23,561 bases of DNA from JBAYJY01 sp041664945 (lineage in GTDB: Bacteria > UBP15 > UBA6099). The DNA lies in assembly GCA_041664945.1 (NCBI GenBank), contig JBAYJY010000066.1, positions 1 through 23,561 on the forward strand, in the 5' to 3' direction. This document shows positions 13,128 through 20,015 of the stretch, in pieces. Under the pieces are notes generated by a model. The model was given only the letters and a program-made list of their open reading frames with translations. It made no database searches and was not told where the DNA came from. Position 1 is the first letter of the stretch, and the number at the start of each line of letters is the position of its first letter. The position numbers and the translations under genes are program-made.

Positions 13128-14558
13128 TCACAGATCGTAATACATTTCGTATTCGAGCGGATGCGGGCGCGCTTTGAGAGGCGCAATTTCCTTTTCGCGT
13201 TTGATGGCGATCCAGGCTTCTATGACTTCTTCCGGGAAAACGCCGCCGGCGGTGAGATAGGCGTGATCTTTTTCGAGCGCTTCGAGAGTCTCATCGAGAG
13301 AAGTCGGCGCTGTTTTGATCTTCGCTTTTTCCTCTGCGGAGAGCGTGTAGTTATTGAAATCGAACGGCCCGTAGCCTTCGGCCGTGGGATCGATCTTGTT
13401 GCGGACGCCGTCGAGTCCCGCCATGAGTTGCGCGGCCATAGCGAGGTAAGGATTTGCGAGAGCGTCGGGGAGCCTGTACTCGACGCGCGCTTCGATCTCG
13501 TTTTCGGCGTAGGCCGGGATGCGGATCGCTGAACTGCGGTTCGATTCGCCGTAGAACAGGCTCATCGGGGCAGCCATGCCGACGCCGAAGCGGCGGTAGG
13601 AATTCGTTCCGGGATTTGTGATCGCCATAAGCGACGGCGTGTGAACGAACAGGCCGCCGAGATAGTTGACGGCGAGTTTGCTGATCTTCGCGTAGCCTTT
13701 TGCGTCGTAGAAGAGCGACTTGTCATCTTTGCAGATGTACTGATGGAAGTGCATGCCGCTTCCCGGAACGTCAAAGAGCGGTTTAGGCATGAACGTCACG
13801 GTTTTCCCGAATTCGCGGGCTGTGTTGGCGACCATGTACTTCATGACCATGAGCGAGTCGGCCATCTTCATGAGCGGCCCGATATGGGGTTCGATCTCGC
13901 ACTGGCCGGGACCGCCGAGTTCGTGGTGGTGATATTTGACGGGGTAGCCGGCGTTTTCGATGCGGCGCACCATTTCGGAGCGAATGTTGTTTAGCCGGTC
14001 GCGCGGGATGTCGACCTGTCCGCAGCCTGTGGCGGGCAGTTTCGATCCGGAGACAGAGCCCATATCGTCGTCCGCATTCCAGTAGGCCCATTCGCAGTCG
14101 ACGTCATAGAAGCATTTGTTGATGCCGGCCGAGTATTTAACAGAGTCGAACATGTAGTATTCGAGTTCGGGCAGCCACATGGACTGGCCGTCGATGCCGC
14201 ATTCGGCGATGAAGGCCTCTGCGCGGCGGGCGATGCGGCGCGGGTCGCGCACGTAAGGCGTCCCGTCGGGCATGACGATGTCGCAGATGACGCTGATTGT
14301 GAGCAGATCGCAGAACGGGTCCATGAACGCGGTTGTCACATCGGGAATGACCTTCATGTCGCCCGCCGTGATTTCGCGGTAGCCCGGATAGGGCGACAGG
14401 CTGATGCCCGTGCCATCCGTGAAAATCGATTCGCGCAGATGGCGCGTCGAGTAAGTCATGTGATGCCAGCGGCCGACGAGGTCGATCACCTTCAGGTCGA
14501 GCATCTCCACATTTTCGTCGCGGATAAATTTCATTAAATCTTCAGGAGATTTGAACAT
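13128..14558 (-). CDS. glnA: glutamine synthetase, type I
   Basis: A 476-residue type I glutamine synthetase, which makes glutamine from glutamate, ammonia and ATP; members normally form cytoplasmic dodecamers. The start MFKSPEDLMKFIRDENVEML is typical and has AAAGGA 7 bases upstream. Visible active-site elements include the Asp-Gly-Thr loop at the ammonium site, LPELEYYMF, the GSGMHFHQY loop, TNPGTNSYRR and EARVEYRLPDALANPYLAMA. The C-terminus YLTAGGVFPEEVIEAWIAIK resembles the bacterial GSI-beta group, and a Tyr in FDFNNYTLSAEE aligns with the usual adenylylation tyrosine; no adenylyltransferase gene is in view. A small leader hairpin lies at 14593-14611. Beside a second, ligase-like paralogue, this is probably the true nitrogen-assimilating enzyme. 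Confidence 0.95.
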   Translation of the reverse strand: MFKSPEDLMKFIRDENVEMLDLKVIDLVGRWHHMTYSTRHLRESIFTDGTGISLSPYPGYREITAGDMKVIPDVTTAFMDPFCDLLTISVICDIVMPDGTPYVRDPRRIARRAEAFIAECGIDGQSMWLPELEYYMFDSVKYSAGINKCFYDVDCEWAYWNADDDMGSVSGSKLPATGCGQVDIPRDRLNNIRSEMVRRIENAGYPVKYHHHELGGPGQCEIEPHIGPLMKMADSLMVMKYMVANTAREFGKTVTFMPKPLFDVPGSGMHFHQYICKDDKSLFYDAKGYAKISKLAVNYLGGLFVHTPSLMAITNPGTNSYRRFGVGMAAPMSLFYGESNRSSAIRIPAYAENEIEARVEYRLPDALANPYLAMAAQLMAGLDGVRNKIDPTAEGYGPFDFNNYTLSAEEKAKIKTAPTSLDETLEALEKDHAYLTAGGVFPEEVIEAWIAIKREKEIAPLKARPHPLEYEMYYDL

Positions 14559-14592
14559 TTCAGTTCCTTTCAAAAATAAGATTAAACCAGCC

Positions 14593-14611
14593 GGCGCCAA
14601 AAGATGGCGTC
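14593..14611 (-). promoter_or_regulatory. small hairpin in the glnA leader
   Basis: GGCGCCA (14593-14599) and TGGCGTC (14605-14611) pair over 7 positions with one G-T, around a 5-base loop. It lies about 35 bases before the glnA ATG. A regulatory role is only possible. Confidence 0.35.
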
Positions 14612-14701
14612 ACATGATCTATAGAGCCTTGTCCCCGCCGCTTAATGCGCACAGGAACGATTGTATTGCTTTTATCTGTTTACCCGGCTACTATCTTTTC
14701 C

Positions 14702-14728
14702 CTATCTCGCTACTCTATCCTCGCTACT
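14702..14728. repeat. imperfect tandem duplication between the dehydrogenase gene and glnA
   Basis: CTATCTCGCTACT (14702-14714) is followed directly by CTATCCTCGCTACT (14715-14728), which differs by one inserted C. It lies just after the dehydrogenase stop. Confidence 0.55.
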
Positions 14729-14733
14729 TTTCA

Positions 14734-15495
14734 TCACGTAGCCATGAAGCCGCCGTCGACAATCATTTCGGCGCCGGTCATGAACTTCGATTCGTCGCTG
14801 GCGAGATAGAGCGCCGCGTTGGCGATGTCCTGCGGTTCGCCGAAGATGCCGAGCGGGATGCACTCTTTGACGGCTTCCGTCCAGCCCGGTTTCGCCATGT
14901 ATTTGTGCTGCATGGGCGTGTCGATCATCCCGGGATGGATGATATTGCAGCGGATATGGTCTTTGGCGAACTGAATTGCAACGGACTTAGTGAGAATGAT
15001 GAGGGCGCCCTTTGAAGCGTTGTAGGCGTCCTGCGGAACAGTGGAGCCGGTCAGCGCGGAGATCGAGCCGATATTAATTATCGAGCCGCCGCCCGCCTTC
15101 TTCATCTCCGGAATTCCATAGCGCATCGTCCACACCGCGCTCATCAGGCAGATGTTCGTGATGCGGGTCCAGTCTTTCATCTTAATGTCAACGAGCGAGA
15201 TGTCCTTATCTTTCCAGAGAACGCCCGCGTTGTTGTAAATAATGTCGAGCTTGCCGAACGATTTCACAGCCTTGTCAACGAGCAGCTTGCAGTCGGCTTC
15301 CTTGCCGACATCGCTCAGAACGAAGACGGCCTTTCCGCCGGCCTTCTTTATCAGCTTAACCGTTTCCTTGCCCGCGGTTTCGTTGATGTCGCCGACGACT
15401 ACGCTCGCGCCTTCGCGCGCGAAAATTTGCGCCGCCGCGCGGCCCTGTCCCATTCCCGCTCCGGTGATGATCGCCACTTTGTTTTTCAGTCTCAT
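14734..15495 (-). CDS. short-chain dehydrogenase/reductase (classical SDR)
   Basis: A 253-residue classical short-chain dehydrogenase. It has the nucleotide-binding TGAGMGQG at residues of about 12-19, the structural YNNAG, the catalytic Ser in NIGSISAL and the Tyr-x3-Lys in AYNASKGA. An Asp after the second strand (VVVGDINE) suggests NAD rather than NADP. The C-terminal region with Ser-Lys-Phe-Met-Thr-Gly-Ala-Glu and VDGGFMAT is typical of the FabG-like subgroup. I chose the ATG at 15495, with AGGGGG 8 bases upstream; earlier in-frame starts add an unlikely leader. It lies between two glutamine synthetase family genes. Oxidation of a hydroxylated or aminated intermediate in that pathway is an inference; the substrate cannot be read from sequence. 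Confidence 0.93.
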   Translation of the reverse strand: MRLKNKVAIITGAGMGQGRAAAQIFAREGASVVVGDINETAGKETVKLIKKAGGKAVFVLSDVGKEADCKLLVDKAVKSFGKLDIIYNNAGVLWKDKDISLVDIKMKDWTRITNICLMSAVWTMRYGIPEMKKAGGGSIINIGSISALTGSTVPQDAYNASKGALIILTKSVAIQFAKDHIRCNIIHPGMIDTPMQHKYMAKPGWTEAVKECIPLGIFGEPQDIANAALYLASDESKFMTGAEMIVDGGFMAT

Positions 15496-15571
15496 TTCAT
15501 TGCCCCCTTTTATCCTCAATGAAGATTCGTCTTCATTGTTTTTATTATAGTGATATTTAAATTCATACATA

Positions 15572-15592
15572 GGGCGGGACTCAGTCCCGCCC
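15572..15592. repeat. 21-base GC-rich palindrome
   Basis: GGGCGGGACT and AGTCCCGCCC flank a single C. The 3' flank CCCCTGCATT matches the palindrome at 2264. It lies in the 127-base gap between the ligase-like and dehydrogenase genes and would form a hairpin in a shared mRNA. Confidence 0.65.
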
Positions 15593-15622
15593 CTGCATTC
15601 TATTCATGCAAATTTCGTTTCC

Positions 15623-16999
15623 TTACGTCATCTCGAAATATTTGCGGCGCTCCCAGTCGGTCACGCTCGAATTGAACGTGTCGACTTCCCAGCGGCCGAT
15701 TTTCACATAGTGGTCGATGACGTCGTCGCCGAACATCTCGCGGGCCGCCTCGCTTTTTTCAAGGTTCTTCACCGCGTCGCTGAGATTGTTCGGCAGCACC
15801 GGCAGCGATTTCTCCTCGTATGAGTCGCCCTCGATGAACGGGCCGACCGGTTCGAGTTTATGCTCGATTCCGTACAGGCCGGCGGCGAGAGACGCTGCGA
15901 GCGCGAGGTGCCCGTTCGCGTCGGCGCCGGGAATCCGGTTCTCGATCCTCAGGCTGTTGCCGCTTCCGCAGATGCGGAATGTCACCGTCCGGTTGTCGCC
16001 GCCCCAGCCGACATTGTAGGGCGCGAACGATTTCGGGCAGTATCGTTTGTACGAATTGATCAGCGGCGCATAGAAATACTGCATATCGTTCGCGAGCTGC
16101 ATCTGGCCGCCGAGGAAGTAACGCATCGTGTCCGACATTCCATGCTCTTTTTTCTTGTCCGGGAACAGACTCTTCTTGGCATCTTTGTCCCACAGGCTTG
16201 TGTGAATGTGCAGCCCGCTTCCCGAATCGTCAGTTTTATATTTCGCCATGAACGAGGCCATCGCGCCTTTGAGCGCCGAGATTTCCTTCACCGCGTGCTT
16301 AACGAGCGCGTGGCGGTCGCCCATTTCGAGGGCTTCCGTATAGCGGATCGCAAGCTCGACCTGTCCGAATCCCCATTCGGCTTTCGTGCTCTCGACTTCC
16401 ATTCCGAGCTCGTTCAGTCCGATGCGGATCGGCCCCAGAATCCATTCGTCCAGCGTAGATCTGAAGATCGAGTAGTCGGAATAATATTTAGAAATAGGTT
16501 CGAGGTTGATATATCCTTTTTCTCTGGCGGACTCGACGGTTTCCTTGAACATGAACCATTCGAGTTCGGACGCCATGTAAGGCGTATAGCCCATCTTTTT
16601 CGCTTTGTCGCTCACGCGGCGCAGAATGGTTCGAGGAGCGATGGAGAGCGGTTCGCCGCCCTCGTCGCAGGAGTCGCAGAGAACGATCGCTGTTTTTACG
16701 AGCCACGGGACCATGCGCAGCGTGTTCATGTCGGGCGCGGCCAGCATATCCTGATAGCCGGTGTGCCAGCCGGTGAATTTCAGGCCGGGGATCAGGATCA
16801 GGTCCATGTCCCATCCGAAATTGCAGGCGCACGTGTTGATTCCGCCCTTGAAACTCTCTATGAAACATGTGGCGGTGAATCGCTTTCCGAACAGCCGTCC
16901 CTGCATATCCACGCCGCAGACAATTATTGATTCTATCTCGCCGTCTTCAACAAGCTTGTTCAGATTCTTCGGGTCGATCTTTCCTTTTTGCGCCGTCAT
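15623..16999 (-). CDS. glutamine synthetase family ligase, PuuA/GlnA3-GlnA4-like
   Basis: A 458-residue glutamine synthetase paralogue of the kind that joins glutamate to amines (gamma-glutamylputrescine or gamma-glutamyl-ethanolamide synthetases). The catalytic core is present: SELEWFMF, the metal-binding EWGFGQVELAIRYTEAL, the loop GSGLHIHTSLW, NSYKRYCPKSFAP, and RIENRIPGADANGHLALAAS. The N-terminal loop reads CNFGWDMDLILIPGLKFTGW instead of the Asp-Gly-Ser/Thr ammonium loop, and the end WERRKYFEMT is typical of this paralogue group. The ATG has AGGGGA about 7 bases upstream. Neighbouring dehydrogenase and class I amidotransferase genes fit a gamma-glutamyl amine pathway like Puu. The actual amine is unknown. 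Confidence 0.88.
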   Translation of the reverse strand: MTAQKGKIDPKNLNKLVEDGEIESIIVCGVDMQGRLFGKRFTATCFIESFKGGINTCACNFGWDMDLILIPGLKFTGWHTGYQDMLAAPDMNTLRMVPWLVKTAIVLCDSCDEGGEPLSIAPRTILRRVSDKAKKMGYTPYMASELEWFMFKETVESAREKGYINLEPISKYYSDYSIFRSTLDEWILGPIRIGLNELGMEVESTKAEWGFGQVELAIRYTEALEMGDRHALVKHAVKEISALKGAMASFMAKYKTDDSGSGLHIHTSLWDKDAKKSLFPDKKKEHGMSDTMRYFLGGQMQLANDMQYFYAPLINSYKRYCPKSFAPYNVGWGGDNRTVTFRICGSGNSLRIENRIPGADANGHLALAASLAAGLYGIEHKLEPVGPFIEGDSYEEKSLPVLPNNLSDAVKNLEKSEAAREMFGDDVIDHYVKIGRWEVDTFNSSVTDWERRKYFEMT

Positions 17000-17113
17000 C
17001 TCAGTTCCCCTTTCGTTTTGTAGTCTCCATCCGATATTTTATCCGAAAACTTTCATTTTTAGCCTGTGTCCGATGCCTTGTTTTAGCCTAATGTCGCCTT
17101 TGCCTTTTGTTTT

Positions 17114-17134
17114 GCCTAATGCCTAATGCCCAAT
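17114..17134. repeat. three tandem 7-base units
   Basis: GCCTAAT, GCCTAAT and GCCCAAT lie end to end, followed by GCCG, in the 147-base gap between the kinase and ligase genes. An isolated GCCTAAT lies at about 17086-17092. It may be a small length-variable repeat. Confidence 0.6.
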
Positions 17135-17146
17135 GCCGCTTTTTTA

Positions 17147-18082
17147 TTACTTCACCATTCTCGCGCCGCGCTTATCCATGTTGCAGATATGCACGGTCGA
17201 TTCGATGCCATGCTTCAGGAACGCGAGCTTCATAGCTTCGCCGATCCGGCAGACGGGCGACTCGCGTTTTGCCAGCGCGAAAATAGTCGAGCCTGCGCCG
17301 GCGATCGAGCAGCCGAGCGCTTTTTTGCCCAGCGCCGCCGCCTTCACGTCGTCGAAACCGGCTATCAAATGCTTGCGCGCCGGCTCCACAATTCTATCGT
17401 TAAGTGAACGACCGAACAGGACTGGATCTTTCTTGCCGACCGCGGCGACCATCATCGCCGTCGCCGCCATGTTCGCGACGAAGTCCTTCATCGGAACCTC
17501 TTTCGGGAGCACGCCGCGCGATTTTTTCGTCGGCATCGGTATCTCCGGCGTCGCGACGACAATCAGCGTGTTCGGTATCGTTCCAAGCGGAGTCGCCTTG
17601 ATCGTTCCGTTCTCCGTAAACGTGACGACAACGCCGCCGTAGAGCGCCGCCGCCGTGTTGTCCGCAAAGAAACCGCCGCTCACCGCCGCTTCAGCTTCCG
17701 TCGCCGCTTCGAGCAGTTCCTCGTTCGACAACGGTTCTCCGTACAGCAGATTAACCGCTTTCGCCGCCGCCACCGCGCTCGCCGCGCTGCTTCCGAGTCC
17801 GCAGGGATAGGGTATCCCTTTTTCAATCACGAGATTCACGCCGCTGCTGACCCGAATCCGCTCCAGCGTCTTCAGCGCCGCCATTCCCGCAGTGTTTTTC
17901 TCGGCCTCATACGGCAGCTTTTCGGCGCCGTAACCCGTCATGCTCAGTATTTCAACTCCCGGCCCGCGCTTCCTGCGCGCCTCAACCACATCGCCGAGAT
18001 TCGTTATCGCCATTCCCAATACATCAAATCCGGGGCCGACATTTCCTATCGTCGCCGGCGCATAAACCTTCACTCGCTGCAT
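17147..18082 (-). CDS. thrB: homoserine kinase-like GHMP kinase
   Basis: A 311-residue GHMP kinase that best fits homoserine kinase, the enzyme making O-phosphohomoserine for threonine synthesis. The N-terminus VKVYAPATIGNVGPGFDVLG holds the usual Asn and Asp of the homoserine site, the ATP loop is PYPCGLGSSAASAVAAA, and Arg residues in KSRGVLPKE and EPARKHLIAGF are also as expected. The usual His-x-Asp-Asn motif reads Phe139-Ala-Asp-Asn, so the conserved His is missing. The 3' GCSIAGAGSTIFAL loop is intact. GAAGGGA lies about 9 bases before the ATG. No threonine synthase or homoserine dehydrogenase gene is adjacent; the neighbours are amine and nitrogen genes. A shifted substrate is possible, but homoserine remains the default. 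Confidence 0.85.
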   Translation of the reverse strand: MQRVKVYAPATIGNVGPGFDVLGMAITNLGDVVEARRKRGPGVEILSMTGYGAEKLPYEAEKNTAGMAALKTLERIRVSSGVNLVIEKGIPYPCGLGSSAASAVAAAKAVNLLYGEPLSNEELLEAATEAEAAVSGGFFADNTAAALYGGVVVTFTENGTIKATPLGTIPNTLIVVATPEIPMPTKKSRGVLPKEVPMKDFVANMAATAMMVAAVGKKDPVLFGRSLNDRIVEPARKHLIAGFDDVKAAALGKKALGCSIAGAGSTIFALAKRESPVCRIGEAMKLAFLKHGIESTVHICNMDKRGARMVK

Positions 18083-18149
18083 GATGCAATTCCCTTCGTC
18101 TGTTTTTCGGTCCTTGCCCGTTTCAGTTTAAATCTGTTCCGCCATATCC

Positions 18150-18173
18150 GTAGAGGCGCAGCATGCTTCGCCC
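18150..18173. repeat. degenerate short palindromic repeat
   Basis: GTAG-AGGCGCAGCATGCTTCGCCC resembles the copies at 1081 and 2218, but a mismatch in the stem makes it imperfect. It sits in the 129-base gap between the amidotransferase and kinase genes. Confidence 0.5.
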
Positions 18174-18211
18174 ATGCTATTAACTCAGCAACTTATTATA
18201 GTCACCATTTA

Positions 18212-18901
18212 TTACAAAGTCTTTTCTATAATCCTAAAAAAATTGCGCATCACTTTCGGGCCTTCCGAGCGCTCGAAATCTGAATCCGGCAAACTCAGCC
18301 AATCCGAATCGTATATCTTGATATCTTTGTCCATCTCCGGGTGGAACTGAACGCCGTAGACCGGAAGCGACATGTGCCGCATCGCTTGAACCGGACAATC
18401 TTCCGACGCCGCCGTGACAAGGTAACCCTGCGGGACTGCTGACACCATAACCGAGTGGGCCACCGGCTGCAAAGTGGCCGGGCCGAGGCCGTCGAACAGC
18501 GGATCGCTTTCGAGCAAATGAACCTCGCGGAGCGCGACCGTCAACTCCGTCCTCCGCGCCAGTTCGCCGCCGAGCGCTGACGCCAGAATCTCAAGCCCGA
18601 AGCAGATTCCGAGAACGGGCAGCCCGGTCAGCGAGAAATCGGCGATAAACCGTTCAAGCGCTGGCAGCCACGGCTCCGGGTCCAGTGGCGAAAGATGCGA
18701 GCCGCCGATCACCATGCCCGCGGCGCCGGACTCGCGAGCATAAGCCGCCGCGTCGGTCGGGATCGCGTCCTTGTCCGCCGCTATTCTCAAAGCGCGGAAC
18801 TCAGGCTCGAAATATCCCGCAATTCGCCTGTAGCAGTAATCGGCAAGCTCGCCGTCCAGACAATCCACTATGATAATCGTTCGCGCGGCCATGCAGTCCA
18901 T
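18212..18901 (-). CDS. class I glutamine amidotransferase-like protein
   Basis: A 229-residue stand-alone class I glutamine amidotransferase domain. The catalytic nucleophile is Cys100 in LGICFGLEILASALGG, and the rest of the triad is His187 and Glu189 in VYGVQFHPEMD. GMVIGGSHLSP is the usual early strand and loop. Such proteins hydrolyse gamma-glutamyl amides; stand-alone copies include PuuD-like gamma-glutamyl hydrolases and GuaA-like domains. With a PuuA-like ligase downstream, hydrolysis of a gamma-glutamyl intermediate is plausible, though PuuD is a separate subfamily and the match is by context. Start is uncertain: ATG at 18901 or 18892, neither with a strong ribosome site. It is first of the co-directional group and has its own probable promoter. 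Confidence 0.87.
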   Translation of the reverse strand: MDCMAARTIIIVDCLDGELADYCYRRIAGYFEPEFRALRIAADKDAIPTDAAAYARESGAAGMVIGGSHLSPLDPEPWLPALERFIADFSLTGLPVLGICFGLEILASALGGELARRTELTVALREVHLLESDPLFDGLGPATLQPVAHSVMVSAVPQGYLVTAASEDCPVQAMRHMSLPVYGVQFHPEMDKDIKIYDSDWLSLPDSDFERSEGPKVMRNFFRIIEKTL

Positions 18902-18958
18902 CCATTCGTGTTGTGCCTTCCGCGGCCACGGAATGCAGTAAAATCAAATAGGTTTGGA

Positions 18959-18987
18959 ATTGTAGCATAAGGGATATCCCGCTACAA
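18959..18987 (-). promoter_or_regulatory. promoter with overlapping inverted repeat (possible operator)
   Basis: TTGTAG (18987 to 18982) and TACAAT (18964 to 18959) are 17 bases apart on the minus strand and would start the amidotransferase transcript near 18952. The same bases form the inverted repeat TTGTAGC (18960-18966)/GCTACAA (18981-18987) with a second palindrome GGGATATCCC (18971-18980) in its centre, as for a repressor site. Confidence 0.5.
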
Positions 18988-19011
18988 ATTTAGCGTTATG
19001 CTTTTAAAGAC

Positions 19012-19040
19012 ATGATTTTCCGCCCGATTTGTTTTATAAT
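19012..19040 (+). promoter_or_regulatory. promoter of the tonB-like gene
   Basis: A perfect TATAAT at 19035-19040 lies about 20 bases before the ATG at 19060; the -35 at 19012-19017 is weak (3 of 6). The predicted start near 19047 gives a leader of only about 13 bases containing GGAG. Confidence 0.45.
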
Positions 19041-19059
19041 CTTTCTCCGGAGCGAGAGA

Positions 19060-19911
19060 ATGGGCGGCGAGATTAAGATCAGGATATTATTGTTCGTGTC
19101 GGTGTCGGTGTTTCTGCATGCGCTGCTGTTCGCCGCGCTGCCTAAGAACTTTTCCGGCCCGAACGACAGAGTGGCCGGCACGGTCACTGTCACGGTTAGA
19201 TCGCAGAAGGCCGCCGAGCAACGCCTCGCGCAACCCAAGCCGGAAGTTAAGCCGCCGGAACCCAAACCGGCGCCGGAATCGAAACCGGTTGTTACTCAGA
19301 AGAAACCCGAGCCGCTGAAAAACCAGGAGAAGCCTCGTACGGTTCAGCCGGCGGCCGCCCCGGCGATGCTGCCAGAGTCGGCCGTCACGTCACGCGGCGC
19401 GGATTCCGAGGCGAACACTCCGAGCGTTCCCGTCGGCAAGGGAAACGACACCGGCGGAACCGGGTTCACCGACTCGAAAGGCACATCCCGCGAAATCCGC
19501 CGCATCGAAACAGGCGAGGCTCCGTCCGCCGCGCCAGCGCCTCCGCCGGTTCAGCGCAAAGTTGAAGTTGAAAAAACCGCGCCGCCCAAGCCCCCGGCGA
19601 ATGTCGATCTCAACGCTGTGCGCATGGCTTATGCGCGCGCTGTTCGCGAGCGCATCGAATCGCTCAAAGAATACCCGCAGGGCGCTCGCCGCCGGGGACA
19701 GGAAGGCGTCGCTTCCGTGCAGTTCACGCTCAACCGCAACGGCAGCGTCAGCGGCGTTTCCATAGCTAAAACCAGCGGCTACGATTCGCTCGACAACGCC
19801 GCTCTGGATGCAGTCCGAAAAGCCGCGCCGTTTCAGCCGATCCCGAAGGAACTCGACCGCGACGAATTCGCCCTCCGCGTTTCCATCGTCTTCAAATTAA
19901 ATCAGGAATAA
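19060..19911 (+). CDS. TonB-like energy-transducing protein
   Basis: A 283-residue TonB-family protein. An N-terminal membrane segment (ILLFVSVSVFLHALLFAAL, residues of about 9-27) is followed by a long proline-, lysine- and glutamate-rich linker that would span the periplasm, with KPEVKPPEPKPAPESKP as a clear part. The C-terminal domain of about 90 residues has EYPQGARRRGQEGVASVQFT, the strand with GSVSGVSIAKTSGYDSLD, and DAVRKAAPFQPIP, as in TonB. It couples the proton motive force to outer-membrane transporters, usually with ExbB and ExbD, which are not in this window. The ATG at 19060 has GGAG 8 bases upstream; an earlier in-frame ATG adds 16 residues before the charged start and is less likely. 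Confidence 0.9.
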   Translation: MGGEIKIRILLFVSVSVFLHALLFAALPKNFSGPNDRVAGTVTVTVRSQKAAEQRLAQPKPEVKPPEPKPAPESKPVVTQKKPEPLKNQEKPRTVQPAAAPAMLPESAVTSRGADSEANTPSVPVGKGNDTGGTGFTDSKGTSREIRRIETGEAPSAAPAPPPVQRKVEVEKTAPPKPPANVDLNAVRMAYARAVRERIESLKEYPQGARRRGQEGVASVQFTLNRNGSVSGVSIAKTSGYDSLDNAALDAVRKAAPFQPIPKELDRDEFALRVSIVFKLNQE

Positions 19912-19932
19912 ATCCGGATTCGCCAATAGGAC

Positions 19933-19973
19933 GGCGGATTCGGTATAAAACCGCCTCTTTCGTCATTGCGAGG
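19933..19973. terminator. weak hairpin and dispersed-repeat fragment between convergent tonB and kinase genes
   Basis: GGCGG (19933-19937) and CCGCC (19951-19955), then TCTTT, could end the tonB-like transcript weakly. CGTCATTGCGAGG at 19961-19973 matches the start of a dispersed repeat I know from other bacterial genomes; a near copy lies at 5449-5459. Confidence 0.3.
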
Positions 19974-20015
19974 CGCTTTGTAAGTTTTTTTCCGGCCGCC
20001 AACTAAAAATTCCAA

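Noticed and set aside
15860..16930. A 356-codon plus-strand frame opposite the ligase-like gene
   Set aside because: The opposite strand has complete glutamine synthetase family motifs; this one has none.
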